A stretch of 64,000 nt of DNA from Natrinema amylolyticus_A (lineage in GTDB: Archaea; Halobacteriota; Halobacteria; Halobacteriales; Natrialbaceae): NCBI RefSeq assembly GCF_042678045.1, contig NZ_JBHUDI010000003.1:372001-436000 (forward strand). The letters are read 5' to 3'. The notes beneath the pieces were generated by a model. The model did not search any database. It was not told the DNA's origin and saw only the letters and a list, made by a program, of their open reading frames with translations. The translations under genes were made by a program, and so were the position numbers. The number at the start of each line of letters is the position of its first letter. The stretch's first letter is position 1. Shown in pieces: positions 44,544-54,043 of this stretch.

Positions 44544-45362
44544 TCAGGCGTTTTCGGCGTCGGGCGATTGCGCCTCGAGCGAGTCGAGGGCGACGAAGGC
44601 GGCCTCGAGATCGGGTTCCGTGACGATCTGGGCGCCGAAGAGGATCACGTACGGGGCGTCTGACGGGATTTGGTCGTCGGGTATCTCGGACTGGGGGCCT
44701 GGAAACACGGGGCCGCCACCCTGCGTCGCGTTTCCGTTCGACGTCTCGTTTCCGTCCGCTGTCGTGTTGCCGTCCGGCATGTCGAACGTCGATTCGTCCG
44801 CTGGCGACCCTGCCATCGCCAGAAACAGTGTTTCGCTGTCGCCACACTGGTACAGGAGCTGACCCAGGAACACGTACTCGTCGGTCACGAACAATCGTTG
44901 GCCGCCGTCAGCACACTGCTCATCGAACTCGAGTTCCTCGAGATACTGGTCGAGGGCGTCCCCGAGGTCGGTGCCCAGTTCCGTCGTCGTATATACCTCG
45001 ATGCCGGGCACATCCCAACGTTCGATGAACGCGTCGAGATCCGGCGCGGCCCAGATCGAGGGGCCGATGCTGGCCGGCGTAGTGTCGACGTCGCTCCAGG
45101 CAGCCGGAATCGTGACCTCGATAGTTCCAGTGTCGTCGGTGACCGTCTGCTCGTCCTCGTAGTCCGAGCCGTCGTGCACCGGTTCACCCTCGTGGTTTCC
45201 GTCGTCCCCATTCGAGCCACCGGCGGGCCACTCGGAGTCGTTCTGTGCCATTCCCGCGGGGACCGACGAGAGTGCACCCAATCCCGCCAGCGTGGTGCCT
45301 CCCGCAACGAGGATGGATCGTCGATCGATCGTCGGCCGTGACGAATCGGTGTCGTCGCTCAT
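44544..45362 (-). CDS. Exported Asp/Asn-rich protein, uncharacterised
   Basis: 272 residues from ATG at 45362 (MSDDTDSSRPTIDRRSILV). The twin-arginine-type signal DRRSILVAGGTTLAGLGALSSVPAGMAQ ends near residue 39. The mature region has a domain from about 75 to 210 (TIEVTIPAAWSDVDTTPA, SIWAAPDLDAFIERW, GIEVYTT, LFVTDEYVFLG) with two Cys (DEQCADGGQR, LYQCGDSE) that may pair. The C-terminus is Asn/Thr-rich and acidic. No family recognised. Confidence 0.7.
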   Translation of the reverse strand: MSDDTDSSRPTIDRRSILVAGGTTLAGLGALSSVPAGMAQNDSEWPAGGSNGDDGNHEGEPVHDGSDYEDEQTVTDDTGTIEVTIPAAWSDVDTTPASIGPSIWAAPDLDAFIERWDVPGIEVYTTTELGTDLGDALDQYLEELEFDEQCADGGQRLFVTDEYVFLGQLLYQCGDSETLFLAMAGSPADESTFDMPDGNTTADGNETSNGNATQGGGPVFPGPQSEIPDDQIPSDAPYVILFGAQIVTEPDLEAAFVALDSLEAQSPDAENA

Positions 45363-45488
45363 GCACCACATCGCACACCAGCAGGGGTAAGAAAGCCAAT
45401 TCACGACCGGAGAGAAGATCAGATCTCAAGTAATATGAGAGCGCGTGACGAAGTGACGCCGTTCGAAACCGGCTTCTGGCGTTCCGGT

Positions 45489-46712
45489 TCAGTTCGAGCC
45501 GACGATATCCGCATCCGTCGGCCCCTGCCCGTCGAACTCCCGAACGAACGCGTCGAGTGTGTCAGGCTCCGATGCGCTCGGAAGTTCGGTCTCCGCCGTG
45601 CGACAGTCAGCGTCGACGCCGAGTCGGTCACAGACCAGATCAGCCGTCGCCTCGGCCATCGTCCGGTAAGTCGTCAGTTTCCCGCCAACGATGCTGCAGC
45701 AGTTCTCGACGCCCCCGTCGGCGTGATCGAGCAGGTGAAATCCTCTCGAGATGCCGCGCCCGCCACGGGCGGCTTCCTCGGGTTCGTACAGCGGCCGCAC
45801 GCCCCACCAGGTCCGGACGTGCTCGGCGTCGGCGACCGGCGGGAGCATCGCCGCGCACTCGTCGATCGTCCGCTCGACCTCCCAGTCGGCACGCTCGTAG
45901 TCGTCCGGATCGTCGACCGGGACGCTCGTCGTCCCCAGGACGACCTGCCCGTCGTGTGGCACGACGATATCGCCGTCGTCGGGGTTGCGACAGCGATTGA
46001 GCACCGGCTCGAGGCCATCGTATTCGACCGAAACCATGACGCCCCGGGTCGGTCGCATCGCGACGGTGACGCCGGCCAGTTCGGCGACGTGGCCGGCGTG
46101 GGGTCCGGCGGCGTTCACGACGTAGCGCGGGTGGATCGTCTCGTCCGCGTCGCCACCGAGTGTGACGCTCGTCACTCGCCCGCCCTCGACGGTCATCGCC
46201 GTGACCGGCGCGTGTGTGCGGACGCGAGCGCCGTGCTCGCGGGCGTCGACCGCGTTGGCGGCGACCAGCCGGGAGGGGACGACAACGCCGTCCGGGACCC
46301 ACATCGCCCGTTCGACGTCGGCTGTGAGGTTCGGGACTGCCTCGCGGGCAGCCACCCCGTCGATCACGTCGGTCAAGATTCCCACGTCGGCGCAGGCGGC
46401 ACGCTTCGCGTCGAAGTAGCCCGGATCGTCGTCGGCGAGTTGGACGAACAGGCCCCGCGTTTCCCGGATACACTCACCGGCGATCGCACGGAGGATGCGG
46501 TTTTCCTCGAGGCACTCCCGGGCCTCCGGGCCGTCGGCCTCGGCGTAGCGAGCGCCGCTGTGAAGCAGGCCGTGCGAGCGGCCCGACGTGCCGGCCGCAA
46601 GTCCGTCTCGTTCGACAAGCGTGACGTCGACGCCCCGCAGTGCGAGGTCTCTGGCGATTCCCGTTCCGGTCGCGCCGCCGCCGATAACGAGGACGTCCGG
46701 GTGACTCTCCAT
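45489..46712 (-). CDS. FAD-dependent glycerol-3-phosphate dehydrogenase-like protein, short GlpA form
   Basis: 407 residues. VLVIGGGATGTGIARDLALRG is the FAD-binding loop and GTSGRSHGLLHSGARYA matches the GlpA flavin region. It continues through VVNAAGPHAGHVAELAG, RPTRGVMVSVEY, LGTTSVPVDDPDDYE and SIVGGKLTTYRTMAEATAD. Full GlpA proteins are about 540-580 residues with a C-terminal Fe-S or Bfd-like domain; that domain is absent and the gene ends soon after the FAD/substrate domain. glpB and glpC are not nearby. It could use a different electron acceptor or act on a related substrate. Confidence 0.82.
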   Translation of the reverse strand: MESHPDVLVIGGGATGTGIARDLALRGVDVTLVERDGLAAGTSGRSHGLLHSGARYAEADGPEARECLEENRILRAIAGECIRETRGLFVQLADDDPGYFDAKRAACADVGILTDVIDGVAAREAVPNLTADVERAMWVPDGVVVPSRLVAANAVDAREHGARVRTHAPVTAMTVEGGRVTSVTLGGDADETIHPRYVVNAAGPHAGHVAELAGVTVAMRPTRGVMVSVEYDGLEPVLNRCRNPDDGDIVVPHDGQVVLGTTSVPVDDPDDYERADWEVERTIDECAAMLPPVADAEHVRTWWGVRPLYEPEEAARGGRGISRGFHLLDHADGGVENCCSIVGGKLTTYRTMAEATADLVCDRLGVDADCRTAETELPSASEPDTLDAFVREFDGQGPTDADIVGSN

Positions 46713-46768
46713 ATGTACCCGTTTGACTCGAGACAGAGATACCTTTCACCGAACGGCCGGGGACAGAT

Positions 46769-47302
46769 TCAGTCGTCTGCAGCCGCTTTCTCCGCGAACT
46801 TCTTCCGGACTTTCTCGACTTTCGGCGCCGCGTGCATCCGACAGTAGGCGTCGTTCGGATTCTTTTCGAAGTAGTTCTGATGATACTCCTCGGCCTCGTA
46901 GAAGGTGTCCAATGGCTCGATTTCGGTCACGATCCCGTCGTAGAGTCCCTCGTTTTCTAACTCCGCGGCGAATGCCTCGGCAGTCTCGAGTTGTTCGTCG
47001 CTGTGGGCGTAGATCGCCGACCGGTACTGAGAACCGACGTCGGGCCCCTCGCGGTCTTTCGTCGTCGGATCGTGGATCGTAAAGAAGACCTCGAGCAAGT
47101 CCTCGTAGGCGATTTCGTCGGGATCGTACTCGACCTGGACGACCTCGGCGTGGCCGGTCTGGCCGGAACAGACTTCCCGATAGCCCGGATCCTCGGTGTG
47201 GCCGCCGGCATACCCCGAGGTCACCGATTCGACACCCTCGAGTTCTTCGAACGCCGCCTCGATACACCAGAAACACCCGCCGCCGAACGTAGCTCGTTCC
47301 AT
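46769..47302 (-). CDS. msrA: Peptide methionine (S)-S-oxide reductase MsrA
   Basis: 177 residues from ATG at 47302; MERATFGGGCFWCIEAAFEELEGV starts at the catalytic GCFWC as usual for the family. VTSGYAGGHTEDPGYREVCSGQTGHAEVV and YRSAIYAHSDEQ follow, then EEYHQNYFEKNP. It repairs oxidised methionine. Single gene, stop 56 bases from the GlpA-like start. Confidence 0.95.
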   Translation of the reverse strand: MERATFGGGCFWCIEAAFEELEGVESVTSGYAGGHTEDPGYREVCSGQTGHAEVVQVEYDPDEIAYEDLLEVFFTIHDPTTKDREGPDVGSQYRSAIYAHSDEQLETAEAFAAELENEGLYDGIVTEIEPLDTFYEAEEYHQNYFEKNPNDAYCRMHAAPKVEKVRKKFAEKAAADD

Positions 47303-47430
47303 ACTCGAGATGAAGGCGCGCGCGAGGAAAGATGTGACGGGGGCCGTCATCGCAGTCGCGGTCGAACGTTGGGCAGTCGAACCGTCACCGTGTCCGAAAG
47401 GATTTCACGGTGGCCATCGAACGCCGGAGT

Positions 47431-48201
47431 ATGTCTTGGGACACAGTCCGACTCGAGTGGGACGGAGACGTTGCGACGCTAACCGTCGATCGACCCGATG
47501 CGCTGAACGCGTTGAACATCGAGACGCTCGAAGCGATGGGTGAAGCACTCGAGGAAGCCGCCGAAGAGGGCGCTCGCACGCTCGTCCTGACGGGGGCCGG
47601 CGACGCGTTCATCGCCGGTGCTGACATCAAGTATATGCAGGATCTCTCCACGGCGGAGGGCGAAGAATGGGGCACACTCGGCCACGACGTCGCCGACGCG
47701 CTCGAGGCCTTCCCCGCGCCGACGATCGCCGCGATCAACGGCTACGCGTTCGGCGGCGGCTGCGAGATGGCGATGGCATGTGATCTGCGGGTTGCGGCCG
47801 AGTCGGCACTGATCGGCAACACCGAGATCGATCTCGGGATCATCCCTGGTTGGGGAGCCACCCAGCGGCTGCCGCGGCTGGTCGGCGACGAGACCGCACG
47901 GCGGATGATCTTCCTCGGCGAGCGCCTCGACGCCGAGTCGGCCGCTGAAGCCGGCCTCGTCGGCGAAGTCGTTGCCGACGACGAACTCGAGGCGGTCGTC
48001 AGCGAACTGGCCGACCGACTCGCCGCGAAGCCAGCATTCGCGATGCAGACTGCCAAACAGGCAATCAACCAGACCCACGAGGGCTCGCAGGAAAGCGGGC
48101 TTGCGTACGAAAAGCGTGCCTTCGGCAGTCTCTTCGGGACGCACGACCAGCGCGAAGGGATGGCGGCGTTCGTCGAGGACCGAGAGCCGGACTTCGAATA
48201 G
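47431..48201 (+). CDS. Enoyl-CoA hydratase/isomerase family protein
   Basis: 256 residues from ATG at 47431 (MSWDTVRLEWDGDVATLTVD). Crotonase motifs are PDALNALNIETLEAM, the oxyanion loop AFIAGADIKYM and GYAFGGGCEMAMACDLRVA, with the catalytic Glu region NTEIDLGIIPGWGATQRLPRLVG. It probably hydrates trans-2-enoyl-CoA in fatty acid or amino acid breakdown. No other beta-oxidation genes are adjacent, so exact substrate is open. Confidence 0.92.
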   Translation: MSWDTVRLEWDGDVATLTVDRPDALNALNIETLEAMGEALEEAAEEGARTLVLTGAGDAFIAGADIKYMQDLSTAEGEEWGTLGHDVADALEAFPAPTIAAINGYAFGGGCEMAMACDLRVAAESALIGNTEIDLGIIPGWGATQRLPRLVGDETARRMIFLGERLDAESAAEAGLVGEVVADDELEAVVSELADRLAAKPAFAMQTAKQAINQTHEGSQESGLAYEKRAFGSLFGTHDQREGMAAFVEDREPDFE

Positions 48202-48206
48202 CGCGT

Positions 48207-48872
48207 TTAGCGGTCGGCAACGCGCCAGGTCAGAACCACGCCGTCATCGAGTCGGTCGACTGACTCGAGGTCGAGCGACGGAAAGTCCGCGACGAACCCC
48301 TCGCCGTCGGCCAGCGTCGGGGCGTCGCGACCGCCGATGATTTTTGGGCCGACGAACACCCGGAGTTCGTCGACTAGTCCGGCCTCGAACAGTGAGAAGA
48401 TGAGTTCGCCGCCCCCTTCGACCATGAGTTGCTCGAGACCCTGTTCCTGCAGCGTCGCGAACGCGCGCAGGAGATCGACTCGCTCGTCGCCGGCGGTGAC
48501 CAACTCGGCGCGATCGGCAAGAGCCGCGCGACGCTCGACGGATGCGGCCTCGCTCAGACAGACGTAGGTCGTCGCCGCGTCGTCCAGCACTGCTGCGTCC
48601 GGTGGGGTCCGGCCGCTCGAGTCCACGATGACGCGTGCGGGGTTTGCGGGTCGGTCGTTCTCGCGGCGCTGCCCGCGCAGCGTTTCGTCTTTGACGGTCA
48701 GGTGTGGATCATCCGCGAGGACGGTGCCGACGCCGACTACGACGGCGTCGCTGTCCGCCCGGAGTCGGTCGACGCGCTCGAAGTCGGCCTCGCCGCTGAT
48801 CGCAATCTGTTCGCGTCGACGCGAGGAGAGCTTGCCGTCTGCACTCATGGCAGCATTGACGACGACGTGCAT
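48207..48872 (-). CDS. 2,5-diamino-6-(ribosylamino)-pyrimidinone 5'-phosphate reductase (RibD C-terminal type)
   Basis: 221 residues from ATG at 48872 (MHVVVNAAMSADGKLSSRRR). It carries out the NADPH-dependent side-chain reduction in riboflavin and F420 precursor synthesis in archaea. VVVGVGTVLADDPHLTV and MVEGGGELIFSLFEAGLVDELRVFVGPKIIGG are the family blocks. It converges with the enoyl-CoA hydratase gene (stops five bases apart). No other riboflavin genes are adjacent. Confidence 0.9.
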   Translation of the reverse strand: MHVVVNAAMSADGKLSSRRREQIAISGEADFERVDRLRADSDAVVVGVGTVLADDPHLTVKDETLRGQRRENDRPANPARVIVDSSGRTPPDAAVLDDAATTYVCLSEAASVERRAALADRAELVTAGDERVDLLRAFATLQEQGLEQLMVEGGGELIFSLFEAGLVDELRVFVGPKIIGGRDAPTLADGEGFVADFPSLDLESVDRLDDGVVLTWRVADR

Positions 48873-49041
48873 ACCCGTGGTGGGGCGCGGGTCGTAAAGA
48901 AATCCAGTGTCTTGGGCCTCCGCCAACAGAATCCGAGGAGTCAGTCAACAGGAGATTCGGCTATAGCGAACTACATAGCGTACAATACATAACATATAAA
49001 CGACTTATCCGGTCTCGCTGGAGCACAGAGACAGAAGACAC
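48873..49041. promoter_or_regulatory. Divergent promoter region, reductase and phosphatase
   Basis: ACATATAAACG near 48992-49002 is a TATA box for the plus-strand phosphatase gene, predicting a leader of about 20 bases before the GTG at 49042. AT-rich sequence around 48960-48990 may serve the reductase on the minus strand. Confidence 0.4.
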
Positions 49042-49734
49042 GTGACGACCGGGAACGCCGCGCTCGACGACGCAGTATCGTTCGACCACCGACATATCGA
49101 CCTTGAGAAACGGGACGATGTCTACGTCATCGGTGACGTTCACGGCTGTCTGGATGCGCTCGAGGAACTCTTGGAGACGCTCGATCTCGACGGCAATGAC
49201 CTCGCCGTGTTCGTCGGGGATCTGGTTCGAAAAGGGCCGGAGAGCAAGGCTGTCCTCGACCGCGTCAGGCGGTCGCCACGGTTGCTCTCGGTCAAGGGGA
49301 ACAACGAGCAAAAGATAATCGAGGGAGATGCGTCGCTGTCGGGACTCGACGCTACCGACCAGCAGTATCTAGAGTCGCTGCCGACGGCGATCTCGTGGGA
49401 CGGTGGCCTCGTCGTCCACGGTGGCGTCGATCCGAACCGGTCGCTGTCGGCACACGCTACCGAGGACCTGTTGACGATGCGATCGCCGGCCGGCGACGGC
49501 TACGACGGCCCATTCTGGTTCGAGACCTACGAGGGGGCACCGCGGGTCTTTTTCGGCCACACTGTCCTGGACGAGCCGATCAATCGGGAGTGGGCGGTCG
49601 GCCTCGATACCGGCTGTGTCTACGGTGGGGACCTCACCGCGTATGATGTTCGACGCGACCGCTTCCACAGCGTTTCCGGCCCCGATCACGTTGATCGCTC
49701 GGCCGCGAAGATCGTCGCACTTGGCAATAGCTGA
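49042..49734 (+). CDS. PPP-type serine/threonine phosphatase (ApaH-like)
   Basis: 230 residues from a GTG at 49042; no Met lies before the conserved core. Metal-binding motifs run in order: VIGDVHGCLDALEEL, VFVGDLVRKGPES, KGNNE (GNHE in most members), VVHGGVDP and FFGHTV. It hydrolyses phosphoesters, protein or nucleotide. The stop is 14 bases before the polyphosphate kinase start, with PhoU beyond, suggesting a phosphate-homeostasis cluster. Confidence 0.88.
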   Translation: MTTGNAALDDAVSFDHRHIDLEKRDDVYVIGDVHGCLDALEELLETLDLDGNDLAVFVGDLVRKGPESKAVLDRVRRSPRLLSVKGNNEQKIIEGDASLSGLDATDQQYLESLPTAISWDGGLVVHGGVDPNRSLSAHATEDLLTMRSPAGDGYDGPFWFETYEGAPRVFFGHTVLDEPINREWAVGLDTGCVYGGDLTAYDVRRDRFHSVSGPDHVDRSAAKIVALGNS

Positions 49735-49747
49735 GGTGGACGCTCGG

Positions 49748-52171
49748 ATGACTGATGGAAACACGACCGCGAACGACGAGGAGACGGTGGACTCGGATGA
49801 CCAACGGCATGACTCGGTAGCTGACGACGCGGACGCGGATACGGTCGCGTTTCGGTCGATGCTGGACGACACGACCGCAGACAGTGACTCGAGTGTACCC
49901 GACCGGCTGACCGACGGGGACGCTGACGGTGGAATGCTCCCCGTTGACAGCGAATCGGCTGCACGCCTCGAGCCAGTCAAGGATGGGGGATCCAATCGAG
50001 CGGCCGGTGCCGACCCGATGGCAGCCGACGAGGTCGAATCGGCGGCGCTCGATGTGACGACCACAGGCGACGGCACGGAATCCGACACCGCGAGCCATGC
50101 CGTCGATCTCTCGGATCCGTCGTACTATTTGAATCGCGAACTCAGCGAACTCGCCTTTCAGCGGCGCGTCCTCCACGAGGTCGAAGACGCGGACAACCCG
50201 CTGTTAGAGCGCGTGAAGTTTCTCGCGATCGTCACGACGAACCTCGATGAGTTCTTTCGCAAGCGCATCGGTGGCCTGAAACAGCAGATCGCCGCCGGCG
50301 TCACCGAGGAGACGCCCGACGGACGCACGCCCTACGAGCAGTGGGTTGACGCTCTCGAGGAGGTCCAGCCATTGCTTGAGCGCCAGGCCGAGTGTTATCG
50401 TGACGAGATCCGGCCGGCGCTGGCGGATGCGGGGATTCGGATCGTCGACTATGATGACCTCACCGACGCCGAACGCCGAGAGCTGCGCGAGTACTTCGAG
50501 AGTTCCGTCCTGCCGACGCTGACGCCGCTGACGTTCGACCCGGCTCACTCGTTCCCGTTTATTTCGAACCAGAGTCTCTCACTGGCGGTCCTGACGCGGG
50601 AACGGCCCGATGCCGAGCTCACCTTCTCGCGGGTGAAAATTCCACGCAACCAGCTCCGATTCGTTCAACTGGACGACGACACGCGGTACGTCCTGCTCGA
50701 GGACATCGTTCGAGCCAACCTCGAGTTGCTCTTCCCGGACGTCGAGATCGTCGACACCGCGCTGTTCCGGGTCACGCGCAACGCGGAGGTCCGGCGCAAC
50801 GAGGAGGTCGCCGAGGATCTGATCGAGATGATCGAAGAGGTCATCGAGGAGCGACGGTTCGCGACCGCCGTCCGACTCGAGCTCGAACGCGACGCACCCG
50901 AGGCGATCCGCGAGATTCTGGCCCGCGAACTCGACCTTGAGGATCGGGAAGTGTTCGAACTCGACGGCCCCCTCGAGTATCGGGACTTCGCCGACCTGAC
51001 GGACCTCGACCGTCCGAACCTAAAACTCCCAGAATGGTCACCACAGCCCCATCCACGGCTCAAGCGGGCCGACGACGGAATGACCGTCTTCGACGTGATC
51101 AGCAACGACGACGTGCTCGTCCACCACCCCTACCACTCCTTCGAGGGGACCGTCCAGCGATTCCTCGAGGCCGCAGCCAACGATCCCGACGTGCTCGCGA
51201 TCAAGGCGGCGATCTACCGGACTGCCAGCGATTCCCAGATCATCGAGAGCCTGCTCGAGGCCGCGCGCAACGGCAAACAGGTCGCCGTCATGGTCGAGCT
51301 CAAAGCTCGCTTCGACGAGGAGAACAACCTCGAGTGGGCGAAGAAACTCGAGGAAGAGGGGATTCACGTCGCCTACGGCACGATCGGCTACAAGACCCAT
51401 ACGAAGACGTCGCTGGTCGTCCGTGAGGAAGCCGACGGGGTGCGACTCTACTCCCACGTCGGCACCGGGAACTACCACTCCGAGACCGCAAAGCACTACG
51501 AGGACCTCGGCCTGTTGACCGTTGACCGAGACATCGGACAGGACCTCGTCAGGCTGTTCAATTACTTTACGGGCCACTCGATGCACCGCGACTACCGAAA
51601 GTTGCTCATCGCGCCCGGAAACATGCGCGAGCGCTTCGTCGAGCTCATCCGGGCCGAAGCCGAACGTGCCCGTAACGGCGAGGACGCCCGCATCGTCGCC
51701 AAGATGAACCGGCTCGAGGATCCCGCGATCGTCCGTGAACTCTACGAGGCGTCGATGGCCGGCGTCGATATCGATCTCATCGTCCGCGATATCTGCCGGC
51801 TCCGGCCCGGCCTCGAGGGAATCAGCGAGACGATCGACGTCTACAGCATCGTCGGCCGCTTTCTCGAACACTCCCGGATCTTCTACTTCCGGGCGGGCGG
51901 CGAGAACCGCTACTATATCGGTTCGGCCGACTGGATGACCCGCAATCTCGACAGCCGAGTCGAGGCGATCGCGCCGATCGAAGCCCCGCGGCTGCAGGAC
52001 CGGCTCGAGACGATCCTCGAGACGTTGCTGTCGGACGATCAGAACCGGTGGGTGATGCGCTCGGACGGGAGCTACGAGCGCTGTCGCACCGACGAGGATG
52101 GATCGACTACGGACGTCCACGAGACGTTCATGCGGACGGCACTGGACGGCTGGCCCGATTCTCTGACGTAG
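49748..52171 (+). CDS. ppk1: Polyphosphate kinase (PPK1)
   Basis: 807 residues from ATG at 49748 (MTDGNTTANDEETVDSDDQR). A long acidic N-terminal extension of about 120 residues, not found in bacterial PPK1, precedes LNRELSELAFQRRVL. The catalytic half shows the phospho-accepting His in YSHVGTGNYHSETAKHY near residue 569, and later conserved blocks NRLEDPAIVRELYEAS, VRDICRLRPG and YIGSADWMTRNLD. It polymerises phosphate from ATP. Cotranscription with the upstream phosphatase (14-base gap) is likely. Confidence 0.95.
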   Translation: MTDGNTTANDEETVDSDDQRHDSVADDADADTVAFRSMLDDTTADSDSSVPDRLTDGDADGGMLPVDSESAARLEPVKDGGSNRAAGADPMAADEVESAALDVTTTGDGTESDTASHAVDLSDPSYYLNRELSELAFQRRVLHEVEDADNPLLERVKFLAIVTTNLDEFFRKRIGGLKQQIAAGVTEETPDGRTPYEQWVDALEEVQPLLERQAECYRDEIRPALADAGIRIVDYDDLTDAERRELREYFESSVLPTLTPLTFDPAHSFPFISNQSLSLAVLTRERPDAELTFSRVKIPRNQLRFVQLDDDTRYVLLEDIVRANLELLFPDVEIVDTALFRVTRNAEVRRNEEVAEDLIEMIEEVIEERRFATAVRLELERDAPEAIREILARELDLEDREVFELDGPLEYRDFADLTDLDRPNLKLPEWSPQPHPRLKRADDGMTVFDVISNDDVLVHHPYHSFEGTVQRFLEAAANDPDVLAIKAAIYRTASDSQIIESLLEAARNGKQVAVMVELKARFDEENNLEWAKKLEEEGIHVAYGTIGYKTHTKTSLVVREEADGVRLYSHVGTGNYHSETAKHYEDLGLLTVDRDIGQDLVRLFNYFTGHSMHRDYRKLLIAPGNMRERFVELIRAEAERARNGEDARIVAKMNRLEDPAIVRELYEASMAGVDIDLIVRDICRLRPGLEGISETIDVYSIVGRFLEHSRIFYFRAGGENRYYIGSADWMTRNLDSRVEAIAPIEAPRLQDRLETILETLLSDDQNRWVMRSDGSYERCRTDEDGSTTDVHETFMRTALDGWPDSLT

Positions 52172-52387
52172 CGGGACTTGCAGGTGGATCGGACGTCTCT
52201 CTTTATTGTTGGCTCGTGAGACGGCAGTCCTGTATTCGTAAGTGGAAATCATGGCGGCGCAGAGCCGACGACCATCTGTAACGCCCGTATGGAGTAGCTG
52301 GAACCGATACCAATCGCTCAATAGTACAACTAGCAGTGGCTTTGTACGTGCCGTCGGTCGGTTCGCATACGCGACTCCATCGAACCC

Positions 52388-52615
52388 ATGACCGGATCCA
52401 CCAGCGGTTACGACGACCGGACCACCCGACAGCGACTTGCCACGGCCGCACAGTACGATCACGAAACGGTCACCCTCGAGTCGACCGTCGTCCGATACGA
52501 GGACGGGCCCGACCGGTGTACGATCGCGCCACGCGAGTGTTCCGAAACCGAACGGGTGACCAGATGGCTGTCGGCGAATCTCGAGGCGGTCGTCGATCTC
52601 GACGAACTGCGCTAG
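52388..52615 (+). CDS. Small conserved haloarchaeal protein (DUF7511-like)
   Basis: 75 residues. TVVRYEDGPDRCTIAPRECSETERVTRWLSA is recognisable as a small haloarchaeal family; the DUF7511 name is from memory. Two Cys lie in DRCTIAPREC. Mixed beta/alpha, soluble. It is 216 bases after ppk1 and 191 before PhoU on the same strand. Function unknown. Confidence 0.65.
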   Translation: MTGSTSGYDDRTTRQRLATAAQYDHETVTLESTVVRYEDGPDRCTIAPRECSETERVTRWLSANLEAVVDLDELR

Positions 52616-52775
52616 CGACCTGCTGCCCCAGATCTACGGAGTGTTATTCCTATATAGATCTATGGTTGGTAATTGTTATCGATAGAGTAGTAGGATATCG
52701 AAGGTGCCGAAAACGGCATTCATGGACACTCTATCACCGATCTCGCCATCATCATATCGCTCTATAGTCTGGTGG

Positions 52776-52784
52776 ATTTATATT
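52776..52784 (+). promoter_or_regulatory. TATA box of the phoU gene
   Basis: ATTTATATT is centred about 27 bases before the ATG at 52807, giving a leaderless transcript. Confidence 0.6.
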
Positions 52785-52806
52785 GTTGTAGTAGAAAGCG
52801 CCGCGT

Positions 52807-53802
52807 ATGGAGACGCGAAAGGTCCAGATGACCGGTGGGTCGACGTATACCGTTTCGCTGCCGAAAACATGGGCGACCGAGAACGATGTCAGCAGTGGGA
52901 CGACAGTCGAGTTCTATCCTGAAGGCGACGAACTGCTCTTGACTCCCGAGCGGGAAACGCGGCGACAGGAAGGGTCGCTCGACGTCTCCGGACTCGAGGA
53001 CGAACAGCTGATGCGGGCCGTGATGACGATGTACGTCAGCGGCTTCGACATTATCACGCTCGAGGCCGGCCGGATCACGACCGACCAGCGCAGCGCGATT
53101 CGCGACGCGACCCAGCGCCTCGTCGGCGTCGAAGTGCTCCAGGAGACGAGCGACAGCGTGGTGATTCAGGATTTACTCGATTCCGCCGAACTCTCGATCG
53201 TCAACGCGGTCACACGAATGCGGCTGATCGCCCAGTCGATGCTCGAAGACGCCGTCCGTGCGCTGGTCGAGAACGACGACGACATCGCCCACGACGTGAT
53301 CGAGCGCGACGACGACGTCGATCGACTCTGGCTCGTCGTCTCGCGGATCTTCCGCGCGACGCTTCGCTCGCCGCGGGCCGTCGAGGAACTGGGCGTCTCC
53401 CGCGAGGACTGTTTCGACTTCCACTCGAGTGCCCGCCAACTCGAGCGGATCGCCGACCATGCCGTCAAAATTAGCGATATCGCGCTCAAACTCGGCGACC
53501 TCCCTGCGGACGTCGCCGACGCCATTCACGGCCTCCACGCCGAAGCCGGGAGTGTCTTCGAACAGTCGATGGACGCGCTGTTCGCCGAGGACGCCGACGA
53601 GGCAAACCGGCTCGGCCACGGCGCACTCGCGGCCGTCGTCGAAATCGACGAACACACCCGCCAGATAGACGACAAACTCCGCGAGCTCGAGCCGGCACAG
53701 GCCCAGTCGCTGGGACTGATCGTCGACTCGTTGTCCCGAAGCGCCGACTACGGCGGCAACATCGCCGAGACGGCGCTTCAGAAAGCAGCACCACGGCCCT
53801 GA
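52807..53802 (+). CDS. phoU: PhoU-family phosphate regulator with AbrB-type N-terminus
   Basis: 331 residues. METRKVQMTGGSTYTVSLPKTWA is a SpoVT/AbrB-like DNA-binding swapped-hairpin domain (residues 1-45), common in archaeal PhoU proteins. The rest is helical with two PhoU domains: ERDDDVDRLWLVVSRIFRATL, DCFDFHSSARQLERIADHAVKISDIAL and VEIDEHTRQIDDKLRELE, and SLSRSADYGGNIAETAL. Proposed to repress phosphate transport. No pst genes are adjacent; polyphosphate kinase lies upstream. Confidence 0.9.
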   Translation: METRKVQMTGGSTYTVSLPKTWATENDVSSGTTVEFYPEGDELLLTPERETRRQEGSLDVSGLEDEQLMRAVMTMYVSGFDIITLEAGRITTDQRSAIRDATQRLVGVEVLQETSDSVVIQDLLDSAELSIVNAVTRMRLIAQSMLEDAVRALVENDDDIAHDVIERDDDVDRLWLVVSRIFRATLRSPRAVEELGVSREDCFDFHSSARQLERIADHAVKISDIALKLGDLPADVADAIHGLHAEAGSVFEQSMDALFAEDADEANRLGHGALAAVVEIDEHTRQIDDKLRELEPAQAQSLGLIVDSLSRSADYGGNIAETALQKAAPRP

Positions 53803-54043
53803 CCACCCGTCCGCTCATCGTCTTCTTTCTCCGTTTGCATCCCAGTCCGGCTTCGGAGGTCGTCAGCAGGTTAGCTACACGGCCTCGTCGACTCGAGCGG
53901 CCTCGAGCCACTGGCACGTGACAATCCCGTCGCTGAGAACACGGCTACACGATCGGGTACTCCTGACACCCAGCCGGCGAAGAGAAACGGCTCTCGGCAC
54001 TTCGCTGCAGCGATCGGAAAACAGTACGAGTCGACGGAACGCG

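Noticed and set aside
51038..52462. 474-residue minus-strand frame opposite ppk1
   Set aside because: Shadow of the PPK1 reading frame.
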